A stretch of 64,000 nt of DNA. It comes from Lobosporangium transversale (Eukaryota; Mortierellomycota; Mortierellomycetes; Mortierellales; Mortierellaceae). Position 1 is the first letter of the stretch. Every line of letters starts with the position of its first letter. The translations under genes were made by a program, and so were the position numbers. The notes under the pieces are model-generated. The model searched no databases. It was not told where the DNA came from and saw nothing but the letters and a program-made list of their open reading frames with translations. Positions 49,247 through 62,250 of the stretch are shown here, piece after piece. Location: contig NW_019029013.1 of assembly GCF_002105155.1 (NCBI RefSeq), positions 124,001 through 188,000 of the forward strand, given 5' to 3'.

Positions 49247-52135
49247 CAGATATCAATACCTACTAAGATCTGAAGAAGAGAAAAAAAGTGTAATGAATAC
49301 CGTATATCTGAGCTCAACCACCTTTTGCTCCTTCTTATATGGTCCATCAAACCGCATTCATTTTTAGACGATACTACGACTCGGAAGTTGATCAGACTGT
49401 TGCTTCCACGTCAACATGTACCAGAGATGTGTGCCATCAAAGTCATGGGATGCTTAGGCAGACGGCTTGCCTTTTCAAACCAAGTAAATTGTTCAACACA
49501 TGGAAAGCGATGCTCTTTGGATCTCAACTCACAGAGACTTTGTTGAGAATAACTATCTTATCTTTATTATATCTATGGCTATGGTATTTAGGCAGCATTA
49601 CTTCGATGGATGATTGTTGTTTATAACGTCATTGACAGTCGGACAAAACTCCAGCGGCTCTACGGGGTCGCATTCCATTATCTGTCCTATGAAACGTTGA
49701 GGTAGCTTCAAATGTGAACAAATAAGTTTAACTGTAGGACAATAAAAGCGCACAGCTGGGTTATACTGCATCCATCTGTCTGACAAAGTTTAATTTTTCT
49801 ACATAGGACACCGCTATGCCATCTTCTCTACTATATGACCCGGCGGGAAGATGTGAAGCCTTACAGGATTAGGAAGCTGTATGCAGAAAGAGGAAAGAGA
49901 GGCTTTGGATTGTTGAATAATATCAAAGAATATTAAACTAAAAGCAAGGGATATGTTTTATATGATGTTTCTCTCTTGGGACTGTTTAGTATGGACCTAC
50001 AGATGACAGTCGGAAAGGAGCCAGTACTTGTAGGGCTGCTTCATGTTTATAAGTCCTATTTTCCGGATTTGATTCTGGCTCCATTGACAATATCAAATCG
50101 AACCATTTTTAAGTGTCCAGACCAGCCCATGTCGATCTTGATAATGGGATTGCAGGAGAAGTGGAGCCATCTTAATCAAGGTCAAGAGACGACACTTGTT
50201 GCCTCCAAGGCTCCTATTGTCAGAAGCGGGGTAAACAACAGTAGAGGATTGCCATCATGTCTCTGTCCTTCAAAAAAAAAAAAAAAAAAAAAAAAAAATT
50301 AGAACTGACAGTAACACTCTTCTACTTGTATACATTTACTTTTAGGTCAAAAGACAAAAAACTTCACATACTTCTCTTCCTGACGCATACTCTATATATC
50401 GTAAAGGAGATGATGTAGGGAGTCAGCACGCACTAACACAGAAAATAACGCATTGATATGACTATCTTAATGGAATGAAGCTAATTCTATTATTAATGTA
50501 ACGACTGCATTCTTCACAATATAGATAAAAGCAATACCATTATCTCAAATCACCTCTCTAAATTCGCTTGTAAAACACATCGACACTCTTGCTCTTCCGG
50601 ACCAACTTTCCTCTGTGCTTTCCAATCGAGTATTACAACATGTTCTCTGTTTGCAACCTTCACAGTCAGTTGTGGAACGGATAAGTTACTGGCTTGGGCA
50701 AGAACTAATGGATCTTTGGTATTGGAGGGAGAAAACAAATGCTACAAAAGCTCGGTTTGAGGGTATCCTTTCCAAGGTGGTGGAGATTACTGCCATGATC
50801 AAGGTGAGTCTATATAGGCGAAGTATACTGTTTACTTGCTTTCTATGATTATTCAGCCCAACAATACTCATGCTGTAGTTTTACTTCGTTATTTCCTTTG
50901 TCGGATTTCCTGCCTTTAAGGATCTGCTGCCTATTGTTGAACAGTTCCTAATGTCGTTTCTCAGGATCTGGAATGGAGAAGATCATCAAAGAAATATCTT
51001 TACTCTTTTGACATATCTGCGACCTCGCTCATATGAAGGTTTGTTTACTTGGCTTTCATATGTTAATGTATTTGCTGTGAGCTCAGTACTTGTTGAAAAG
51101 ACATATCCTTTATAACTTTTATCCTTTTTTCTTTTTATCTGTGCCTCATTGATAGAACTACATGTGCATTTCCTGAAACCATTACATCGTCTTTTTTACT
51201 TCATGGGCCCAGTTTGGAAGGTAAGAAAGGAGCTGGAGAAGAGGAATGAGGAATTGTGAGCACAGTTGAATACAATAGGCGTTTCAGAGCTTAAACTAAA
51301 CTGAAAGGAAACATATATTGTTTTTAGGGTGAACTCATCCTTTGCTACAGAAAGCTGCTTCAGCGTTGGGCACAATTCAAGTGGAATGAATATTTGGAAG
51401 TAGGCCGAAACCCACGGCTCTCAAAGGAGGGCCTGCAAAAGCTGTAAGCAGCATCTCTCTATATTGATTGTTTTCCTTCTGAAAACTTATTAGATATTTA
51501 TTTATTTTATTGCTTTTCTTTTCCTTTTTCTTTATGCCCGCAAAAAAAAAAAGCCGTCGGTTATTTTCAGCACTAGCACCAAATGTGGACTACATGGGGA
51601 CGATAAGGGCATTAATAGGACATGTCGACAGTATTTCTAGCGTGGCGTTGGAGATGGAACACGACCATATAGCGGTCCAACACGCAGTCCTCTCATTTTT
51701 CGATTTTACCTCTTCACTCTCTGGTGTCTATAAAGTCCCTCTGGCGGTCATTTTTCCACACTCGACCATCGTTTATAGGTGTTTCCTCTCAGATTCAGGT
51801 ATGGCACTCTCGAGAATCTGTGGGATCGTGTATCAATATAAACAAGCGTTCGAGTCGTTTGAAAAGGATCAGCAGCTGCAATACGAGCTGCTAGTACAAT
51901 CGCAGATGTCTACACGGAAAAGCGACACTGGCGATGACAACCCAGCAGGGAAACAATCACTACAAGCAGGCGCAGCCCTACCGGCACCGTTCGAAGTTCC
52001 AGGATATAATCGTGAATACGTTGTGCTGTTCAATAGCTTTGTAATGGACATCTGCAACTTTCTATGGCGGAACCGTGCTTTTAATAAGACAGACAAAAAT
52101 GCACTAGGATTTTCAATGGACCAGTACGTGCCCCT

Positions 52136-52167
<32 letters not shown>

Positions 52168-52227
52168 GATGATTGTTTGCTTATGCTGAGATGATTGTTC
52201 TCTTTCTCACCGTGCTGTTTTATTTTA

Positions 52228-52259
<32 letters not shown>

Positions 52260-52719
52260 AAAGTCGTACCATTACGCAAATAAAGCGAGTATGTGCAGAT
52301 GCTGGACTCAATATGAACAATATGATGTCTATCACTCATTCGATCGCCATGTCTGGCTATTCTGCGAGATTCCTAAAGGTAACAGTTCGGCATCTTTCTT
52401 TAAATAAAGGAAAAAGAAAGAAAAAGAAAAGGAAATGCATACCATGTCATCACCAAAATAACACCTTGCATCCATTGCTTGCCCGTCTACCTAGTCACTT
52501 GAAGAACAAAATAACATTCCTGAGGAGAAGCGACTTCGAGCCCCTGCATCGAGCTCTGCACTTAAAGATATGGTCACTAAAGGAGGCCTAAATATGAAAT
52601 TTGATGAATTTCGCGTCCAGTACCTTGATCATCTAGAGCAGAATGGGTTTGAAGGGATCTCACAGTTCCTCTTTGATAGTATCACTGCCTTGTTACAACG
52701 GAAACTCCAAAGTCAATAA
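48681..52719 (+). CDS. Centromere protein I / Mis6 / Ctf3 kinetochore subunit
   Basis: Inner-kinetochore (CCAN) subunit that works with CENP-H/K at centromeric chromatin. Proposed exons: 48681-48696, 48850-48936, 49084-49215, 49368-49483, 49592-49701, 49807-49878, 49990-50230, 50346-50414, 50525-50803, 50921-51038, 51156-51220, 51328-51443, 51554-52123, 52264-52378, 52495-52719; 776 residues, close to human CENP-I (756). Diagnostic segments after joining: LLRWMIVVYNVIDSRTKLQR, YGVAFHYLSYETLR, LCHLLYYMTRREDVKPYRIR, KLMDLQMTVGKEPVLVGLLH, YKSYFPDLILAPL, and the C-terminal FRVQYLDHLEQNGFEGISQF. The first two exons and thus the start are least certain: a longer frame from 48681 exists but cannot be joined without breaking the frame. 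Several introns carry 25-30 nt A or T runs, and exons 13 and 14 follow an A run directly. The third acceptor choice is fixed by frame only. Confidence 0.82.
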
Positions 52720-53138
52720 GGGCAACGAGAAGTAGCAAAGGAGAAGTCGGCAGCAAAAGAAACAAGAGATAGCATTATTGTCACCAGCTGAGAACCCTGT
52801 TTCTTCTTCAAATGGTGAAACATAAATAAAAGTGCAATGCACCTTTTACCGCCACTGTTATCAGCGCTTCTCTCCTCATTTACTCTTAAAATCAAACGAA
52901 TATTGACTGACTAGAACTATAATGCCATCGAACAGTAGGCTGTAAATACCAAACAATGAAGCTAAATAAAGGACAAACAAGTCGTTGGATGTAAAGCGAA
53001 GATAATAAAAAAATAGCTTCTAATTCCTTTTTGAGATGAAGCATTATTATATTATATTATATTAAAGGGAAAAATTCACTGTCAATCTCAATTTACTATA
53101 CATGGTGGTTTACTGGAATTATACAATATATATTAAAA
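52720..53138. other. Intergenic DNA between convergent genes
   Basis: About 420 bp between the stop codons of CENP-I and the Msb1-like gene. It contains an ATTAT microsatellite at about 53045-53063 and an AATAAA-like word near 52820. No coding region. Confidence 0.55.
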
Positions 53139-56100
53139 CTATGCGACCTGTGCCTGCATTGCGGTCTTGGGCTGAAGTGGTTGGTAACGCTCTGACATCA
53201 GCTCTTCTCGTTGATCATAGCGTTCGCTGGCTTGTGGTACTATCGCTCGTGCCGCTGCAGATATTCTCTCATCCTCCAACCTATCAACCATCACCCACCC
53301 AACAGCTCTATCCTGGACAGGCTCCAACATCACCCATCCGCTCTCCTGTCCAGCCATGTGCTCGATACACATCCACGGGAATACTTCATCCATCGACTCT
53401 ATTGTTCTTGTCATCACATCTTGACGCTTCACACCCACAGGGAACAATCTGCGCTTACGGCCTCCACTGTTTGATTTATGAATTGTTGTTGGCAAGGCTG
53501 AGGCCAAGGAAGTTGTTGATCCCGAAAGATATAGATTGGCCAACTTCTTGGATTTTCTTCCAAAGAGTTTGTTCCTTCCTTTGCTCTTGACAGCAACAGC
53601 TGCAACATCCGAGGTTGCAGAGGCAGTACGCTTGTGTTGCCTTTTATAACGAGCTCCCGGCGAAGACGACACAGAAGAACCATGTCCACCACCACCAACA
53701 ACAGCTGTTCCAGGCTTCGTGATGGTTTTGGAAGGTGAAAAGGGCGCTCCCCCTGTTGCTGATGGCCTGTCGGACATACTCCTCTGAACACTGTCGCGTC
53801 CTTCTCCATCCGCCGCTGGGAATCCTGTTGCTGAAATCGCATCGATCGATCGTGCTGATTTGAGACTGCCATTCGGGCTGAGGTTCGGGCTCGGGTAGAT
53901 TTGCTGTACTTGCTGAGGGCTCGCGATCGACTTGCTGGTGATAGTGGGTGGGTGAGGAAATAGATCCAGTTGGGGCATGATCGAGTCCTTCGCAAATGTG
54001 CCGCTGCTGATGATCATGGCTTGACCGTTCCTTCTCGCAGATTCCGCTTTGAGCGCCGCTAGCGCCTCGGGGTCGCTCGCCACTGCCAGGAAGCTTTCTC
54101 TGGCAACTTTCATCGCCGCAGCCCTCTGCGCCTGGCTGGGTCCTCGTTGTTGATTCTGTGCTTGTTCTTGACCTAGCTGTCCCGGGAGTTCCAAAGTTGG
54201 GCTGGGCAAGCTGGCTGATAATATTCTCATATGATCGCTGTCTTGCTGCCACTGGTGCTGCCACTGGTGCTGCTGCTGCTGAGGACCCTCCTGGGACAGT
54301 TGAAGTTGATGTAGCTGAGTCGGTTCAATGAAATAATCAGATTTGAATCCTATTTCCGAGAATTGATTCCATCGCAATTGGTAGTAGAGCTTACCATCCT
54401 TCAAAAGAGTTGCGGTTGAGAAACTGAGTTCCTTCTCGACCACATCTGTCTTGGGGATGATCGACTCCGTTGATGTTGCTGGTGTCTCTGACTGCCCTGA
54501 AAACTTCTTTGACTCCTTTGCTTTCGCATTATCATCGTCTATTTTTACAATAAATTAATCCCAAACAAAGGAAATAAAGAAAGAGGTATGATTTAGAAAC
54601 CTGCATATCTTTTTTTTTTTTTTTTTTTTTTTTTTGGCAATTACAAGGCTTAAAGCACAAGATTCATATGGTTCATAAAAGAGTTGATTTTGGCATACCA
54701 CTATCTTTGGCAGTTGAATGAGACTGCTGCAGAGACTTTACGGAGAGTATAGGGCCTGACTTGGGCTTTTGAAGCTCTTTCCTAATAGATTGGGAGCTAC
54801 TCGAGCTAAGAAGTACCTCAGATTTACGACGTATGCCTGTGAATCCTGCTGGATGAAGTTCTCTGTGTTGCTGTTGCTGCATTCCATTTACTGTTGGATT
54901 CGAATTGACGTTGTCGGATTGGATAGGAATGGGCGACTGAGCAAACTGTTTACAGTTCTCCAGAGTCTCCGATCCAGATCCACTCTGGAAGGGTGCTGGT
55001 GCGGCGGTGGATGGAAGCTGGTCCTCAGAATTTGAGCAGAAGCTCAACTCTGTGGGGCCAAGGCCATCGTTCATAAAACTCAACTCAAGGCGAGGAGGTT
55101 CAAATGAGACCGAAGGCGTTGGCATAGGGACAGCACCAACCTCTTGGTTGGACTTTGCAGCTTTAAGCTGGTCATCACTATGTTTTGAGCGCAATTTGAA
55201 TGAAAGAGCGCGAATGAAGCCAGAGGTTCTGGACTTGCTATCGCTATTCGAGGACTGAGAAGATATCGGTGCTCCAGAGAAGGTCGCGCTCTGTCTAAGA
55301 GAAGGGCGAATCTTAGTGCTTGTGGAGCTGACCGGTCGCTTTTGGCTGTGACTACTCTTGGGAATGGTATTAGTCATTGACCGCCTGGACGCGTCTGCAG
55401 ATGCTGTGCCGCGATAGCCAGAAGGCGGTGAGACAGGGCGTTCAGGAAAGCTTTCGTGGAATTTTGATTTCATTTCAGATCTAGGTGACAAGGGCGCCAT
55501 CGTTGGGATAGGAGCAAACATAATGCTGACCTCTGTAGGCCGAGTGATAGCCTCTGTTGGCTTGAGCTCATCAGCAGAAACTGGCTCGGTTGCGGAGGTG
55601 CTGGCTTCTTCATACTGTGGAGGAAGATTGGTTGTGTTAAGCTCAATCATGGATTTTGGTCGATCATTTGCAGAGATAGAAGAGCCTCGGCGTGATGAGA
55701 CTACCGAACCTCGCTCCAGGTCTAGAGGAGATAGGTGCAATGAGAAAGCAGAGCTGGCTCGAGCGGGATCTTGGTGATCAGCATTTTTAACTTGGAGCAA
55801 TTGGAACCGGATGTCATTGACAACAAGATCTTTTTCCAATTGTACAGCCAGGTCGTGGGCCAAAATGTCCGCTTGCAACTCTTCAGGTCGTCTATGGATA
55901 TAGCTGTACGCTGCAGCTGGATTCATCGAAATGGATCGACGTATAGCAGAGTTTCGTCTCGAATGGTGAGGACGGAAAGAAGGAGAAGTTCTGGAAGGAT
56001 AGTTCTGTGCTACAGCTTGATTGATGCGAGCACGAGTTGGGGACATAACACGTTGAATGGAGCCCTGTGGAGGGATGCTCAAAGATAGGGGGTAGTTTTG

Positions 56101-58017
56101 GTATGCTGGAGGGCCCTGCGAGTGTCCCACATGAGTGGACGGGCTTTGTTGCTTTAAATGATTACGAAGGCCTTGTGGCGAAGGCGTATATGCTGGGCTA
56201 CTCATTCCGAGTCCATTTGCATTATTTGAGCGGCTGACATGTTTGCTAGCTCCGCATGGCTGAGATTGGAAGCTGGTTAAGGATGGTGCATCATTTGAGG
56301 TCATATCTACATGCTTGCTAAAGTCCCAGTTGAGGCCGTCTGCGAAATCTAGGGTAAGGGAGTCGTTCGGATCTTCTTCATGTGCGTGAGACACTTCAGG
56401 GTCTGATTCATAGCCATCAACAGGGGAAGTAACTTCTACAGGAAGCATATAGAGACTCTCCATGTCCGTTACCGAGGACCTTCGTCGCATGGGCTCTGCT
56501 GGACGAAGCATACTGTTCCGATCTGATCGCAGGCGATTCAAATGTGATTGATCTTGCATGAGCTCTTCATACTCTGTAATATCGTCTATATGTTGGACGC
56601 TTGGTAACGCAATGGGTGCGGAGACGGGGAAAGTGGGCTTCGCATTCAAATGAGGCTGCGAGGGTGACGCACCATACATTGCACTGGATTGTGAAAGAGG
56701 GGATCCTGGTCGGGGAACAACCATATCAAAATAACCGGTATGATTGGTAGCATATGACTGTGGTGTGCCAGCACCTGGAGTTCGCCAACCTGCCGAGCCT
56801 GGTAAACTTGAACCAGTGCTCGAGGGCAAGGAGATGTCATGTCCAGAAGGGAGATTAATACTATTCGGAATATGTCCAATATCTCGGCTACTCTGACGGG
56901 CACTCTTAAGAACGCGAGTCTCATTGCAGATGTATCTATTTTCATCTACTTCGTCCTCTTGATCAATTTTGGCCAGGTCATATGTAGTCTTGATGCGCAG
57001 GAAAGCTCTTAAAAGATCCTCACATGCAGCTCCCCAGAGGTTGCGCTGCTGCAAGGATGCATCAAATGTTGTGAACTCACGTTCTGGACCAGCCATAATA
57101 CTGAGCGAGATTGCCTTGGCGACAGCAACAAGGGTCATGTTATTGAGATGGGCGAGCAGTGTGACATCAGCACAGAGCGAAAAGAGGTCAAGGAGGATGG
57201 CGCGGTTAGTTGGTGGCAAATTGTGTGCGAATTTGGTGAAGTTACGATCTATAATTCAAGTATAAGGAATAAATTAGTTACTGCCAATGGGGATGAAGCA
57301 GAGTAAATACTATACTACATAATTTCACAATACCTTGCTCTACATAGAGAGATTGATAGTCCTCATAAGTGACAAGGATCTGTTCAGAGTAGCGGATGGC
57401 CCATTTCATGGCATGAGCCACGAGATGAATGTCAATTTGGTGCAATGGCGAGAGCTCTGTGCTTGCGTCGTCGTCGAGAATTATGCGAATCGTGTCAATG
57501 ATGACTTTTTGACTCTGGGCCATTTGGACCTGTCGAAGGATACCCTTAGTTGCCAATCCTATAAAGATGGGAGGATTTGCGTGAGTAACTCCAGATCGGC
57601 CGTTTATACTTCATAAGATTGTCAAAGTGGCAAGTGCATTCGCCCATCACACTAACCTCGTTCACGGATCTCTTTAATGCAGCGTTTAACGATCAATGAT
57701 GTTACTTCCATGGAGAGGTCTGGCAGCGCTTCATGAGGATTGACTTCTTCATCAGCAAAGACCTTCGAAATGAGCCCTTTCTTTTGTATGCTCTTTGCAC
57801 GACGAAGGTTGCCACCGCTTGAGGTGCGAAGCAAAGTGTTTTGGCGTGAAGGCGATTTGGCACCAATGGGTGGCCGAAGTGTCTTGGACCGAGATACACC
57901 ATTTGAGGGTGTGTGGGCAACAGCGCTATTGGATGGCATTGTTGAGTTACCATTACTCTGAGCAGCTCTGAATTGCTCGCGCAAACTCTTTGCACTGGAA
58001 ACAAGTCGAACGGACAT
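53139..58017 (-). CDS. Msb1/Mug8-like protein with degenerate RhoGAP fold
   Basis: Probable scaffold of Rho/Cdc42 polarity signalling. Exons 58017-57657, 57558-57334, 57248-54699 and 54538-53139 give 1,511 residues from MSVRLVSSAKSLREQF. Residues about 100-290 hold a helical domain: RCIKEIRERGLATKGILRQV, PLHQIDIHLVAHAMKWAIRY, LPPTNRAILLDLFSLCADVT, HLNNMTLVAVAKAISLSIM, then FDASLQQRNLWGAACEDLLR. This order resembles RhoGAP domains and the fungal Msb1/Mug8 domain, in which a similar tail segment follows. The arginine-finger loop normally seen as GxFRxxG reads GLATKG here, so catalytic GAP activity is doubtful. The remaining roughly 1,200 residues are Ser/Pro/Gln-rich and probably disordered, with a small folded island near 1050 (LSFSTATLLKDGKLYYQLRW) and a basic patch (RYKRQHKRTAS, KGRNKLFGRKSKK). 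A plain RhoGAP protein is the alternative reading. Confidence 0.75.
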
Positions 58018-61000
58018 GATGGATGTCGCAATAGTTGTTAAACAAAAGGGTCGAGAGTAAATTTAAATGAAGAGGGAAGAGAAGAAAGAGGAAAAGAGTA
58101 GGAGTATAGATTGTGTTTGATATGTTGGTATGTTGATGGGAATGTATCGTGAGACTAAGAGTCAGATTGTTGATTCCTGAACGTTGATTCCAGAAGCACA
58201 GGCACACGTCGGTGGTACAAAAACAAAGAGAAAAAGAATATGGTTAGTAACTCATGGGACACAAAGGCGACCTTACAAACCATAATTGTGGTATTTTATT
58301 TTATTTTGCAGAACGGCTAGTGTAAAGGTGTACAAAATGAGGAGTTAATGGAGACGCATGCACAGAGCATGCACCGATTCATGCGGAATGAGAATGAGAA
58401 TGAGAAAAGAGAGAAGGGACGGAAGGAAAGTGAAAGAAAAGAGAAAGAGAAAGAGAGAGGATGGGAAATGGAACGATATTTGTCAAGAGCATTGGACAAG
58501 GGGTATTGCTGATGTTGCAGGTCCTCTTATTTTTGTATTGCGCAGGAGAACGGAGTCATCAAGAGCGCAATGTGTTACGATGGATAAAAATTACTGAAAA
58601 TAGACGAAAGTCTTGTACGATATAACAGCAGTAGATAAGGGTATATGTGGGGGAAGAACGAGAGGATATGAAGATGAATCATAGGATGTTTATAGTGTAA
58701 CAGTGGTGACCAAGTCTCTCCGCTTTGTAACCTCTTTTAACTTTTATGGCTCAACGCGCTCACAAACCCACAAACCCCAGGAATACAGCCAAATGAATAC
58801 TCCAGCCTGTAACTGAATGTTGCGGAGTATAAAAAGACTATAAATACGTTCGTTTTTTTTTTAAAAAAATGAAAATGAAAAAAAAAAAAAAGGTAAAGCT
58901 GCGTGACCGTCTAAATGCACGGCAAGAGGACAAAAGGGCTCTCAAGCCGAATGGAGGGGACTGTAAAGAGGTAAAAAAAAAATAGAAGTGTGGATGATAA
59001 ATTTTGCGGATGGGGGATGGTATTAATGAAGTGCTAGAAATAATTTTGGAGAAAGGACAAGGGGGCAGGATGCATACACGGATTTGACAAGACAAAGCAG
59101 GCAGATGTCTCAAATAAATGAATTATGGAACCATGGCGCGCAGCGACAGTCAAAGGTAAACGTTGACATGTTTCCCCTTTTGAAAGTACAGCCAACTGAA
59201 TATGGTTTAACATCCGCAAGATCCTCTTTTTTTTTAGTCCTCTTGTTCTTTACCTGGAGAGTAGGCTACGCGTGTAGGAGATCCAGCCTTGATTGCGATT
59301 GATGGAACGATGGGTTTTTTGTTTTATTGCTACAGGCTGATAAAAGTGGATAGGCAGATAATCAAAACAGGAAAGGAGTCAGCCCTTCAAAGCTCCAAAT
59401 CGAAGTACAAGCGAATGGACAGGAAGCTGAACATGAAAAAAAGCAGTAGAGAGATCATCCCAATATGTGTGCAATAAGGAGCGGGTCTTCATTAAATAAA
59501 GAAAAGAAAGCTGCAATCAAGGGAAGGATGGGTTTGCAGGACTATGACACAAAAAGGAGCATGACTGACATTACTGACATGGAGAAAGAAAATGAATAAT
59601 CAAGGAGTTCTAGCAAAGGGGACGTGTAACATAAACACAAACAGTGAAAAAGCTCAATTCCATGCGACAGCGCGGCACTGCCATGCGGTACTCTAAGCTG
59701 CACCAGAAACCACATTACAATTCACTACATCCTGGAGCGAAAAATATCGATTCTGATATTGCAACAGGAACAGCGACAATCAGAGACGAAGTGTCGAGAA
59801 ATAAAAGTAAAGGGTAGAAGAAGGAATGGGTTTTGAAAAGTTGTCAAGCACGAAACTCACTCCTCGATTCCTTTTGAAGCGTGTGACCTTACTTTGAGAT
59901 GAAAGAAATTATTCGATTATGGGATGCTTTTTTGTTTTTTTTCGTATCAGTTAATTATATGCGAGAAATGCCGGAGGATAGACGTGAGCTGGGTAGTAAA
60001 GAATTAGGATGTATATGTGTTATTAAGAGTATTACTAGGAAATGTTAGTATGAAGATGAGAGAGACTAATTATTATTAAAAGGAATACATATTAGAATTT
60101 AGATAGTAGGTAAAGGGAACAATAACAGGAACAGTTTTTTTTTTGTGGGCCACAGATGGTGGTATTTATATCAGGGGGGCTATTTGAAAAAGACAAAAAG
60201 ATTGAGTGACAAAACGGGAGATGAATAGCAATGCTTCATAATTTTTTTTAATCGCTTGAGGGATGCACGCAACAAGCGGAAATGGGACTGACAAGGCCAA
60301 ACAGGACAAGGCGACATGGATATTTTGCAGAGGGGTTATAGTAGGTTTGTGTTTGTCTGAGATCGGATTTTCAGCATGCCTTTCTTGTTTATTTGTTTTC
60401 CGTTACAAAGTGTATTCCTACACTTTATCCCGGACATAAGAGAAATGTATTTAGACCAATCTTTAGCAGACCCGCCAGCCCTACCCTTCCACTGTAGCAT
60501 AAACAAATCACCATTCGTGCCCCTCTTATTCGTCCAACTCCATGCACGCGTTATTTCTTTTTTTTTATTTGTTCAAACAATTCAATCCAAACGTCTTTGT
60601 AATTATATCCAGGCATCAATGATCAATGATCGTTTCACGCGTTTATACATCCATGACCTCTTCCTCTTCACTTACGTGCGATAGCAGAGCTGCTCACCAA
60701 CTGTCGGCGTCTTTGTCAGGGAATATTTACCTGCTCACGACATGAATGCCTTGGCAGCTTCCTACATTATCTTTTATTAAGAATCAATGCATCCCTTTAT
60801 TAATATCATTTTTAACTCACAACTGTGTTGAACACTATAAGCACATCTACAAGTCACCAAATAATCCCTGAGACCTTAAAGAGGCAAGTCTTCTTAAGCT
60901 AACGAGGAATTGACCAATGCTCAGCAACTTCTTTGGCAAGGGGAGTGCTTACCTTCTTCCAAGTTCCGATATGCATCCCACCCTTACTACTTGTTAATTT

Positions 61001-62209
61001 TACCGATTTGATGAGGAAAACAATCAACCACACTCATCGAGGAACGTGCACTCTGTTAATGAGCAGTAAAGACGAATAGCCCACAAAAAAAAAAGGGTGA
61101 GGGCCCTTTCCGTAAAAGTTGGCTTTTCTAAAAATGTGCCTAATTGTGATTCCTCCTTCTGGCCAAGAAAGGAATTCTATCGTAAAAAAAAGCAAAGGAA
61201 TGAGAGTTCATACAAGGTTCAGGATCAGAGAAAGAGAGATTTCTTCAACTACATGCTGGTTTCTCCAAGGCCCATGTTTGCAAAATACTAATAAAAAAAC
61301 CACAGAAGTCGTTAGTTCCCGATCCACTCGTGGTGAGTGTTGTGGGCAATTGATATCTATTTAATGTTTAAGTGCTTGTTTACTGTAATTTTATTTTGTC
61401 CCGTGGAATGCTGGTGAATGCATGATGTCTGCCCTGAAAGTCTCAAATTCCGTTTGTTTTGGCTGTGAAGTGGCTAGACTGAAAGTTTATGATAATAATA
61501 ATGCAAACATTGGTATGAGCTTAGGACTATGCCCTAACCTCCATGCCCCATGCACCAGATCTCCCTATTCATCCATTCATCCACCCCCTTCACTCCTTTG
61601 TTCCCCTTTCTTCCTTCGATCGACTTAACTACATGTAACAATCTATATGTCATGAATGCTATGAAACCTTCACACTCCTTAGGCTGTACATGTATAACCT
61701 TACATTTGAGGACAGAGGGCAGAAGACAGAGGACAGAGGACAGAGAACAAAGGACAAAAGACAGAGGGCTATGTGAGCAAATATCATCCACAGCCAACTA
61801 AACCATTATTGACCGAATAATTGCTACTCTTTACCCGCTCATCTCAATAGAGACGAATGTCAGCGGAGATCATGGAGCGTTTTATCTGTGCTCGTTGACA
61901 TATTGATACCAGTCGAAGAATTGCTCACAAATATTTTGTCCTACACGAATGATACTTCCCAGCACTGTGACATCTCATCAAATAAACACGATAAATACAG
62001 AAGCGTCTTTTCCATAATCTCTGGGAGAACAGTGCAGTTGCTCACGCCATTTATCATCTCAACAAGTATATTCATACATACATGACGGAAGAGCAACTAA
62101 ACAAGAAGTTTTTTGGGGGAAAATGGGAAAGAGGTAAATATCAATAGAGATGGCAATGCCATGTGGCAATGAAAAGTGCCTTGGCTCATGATTTTTGCTA
62201 ATCATCTCA

Positions 62210-62250
<41 letters not shown>

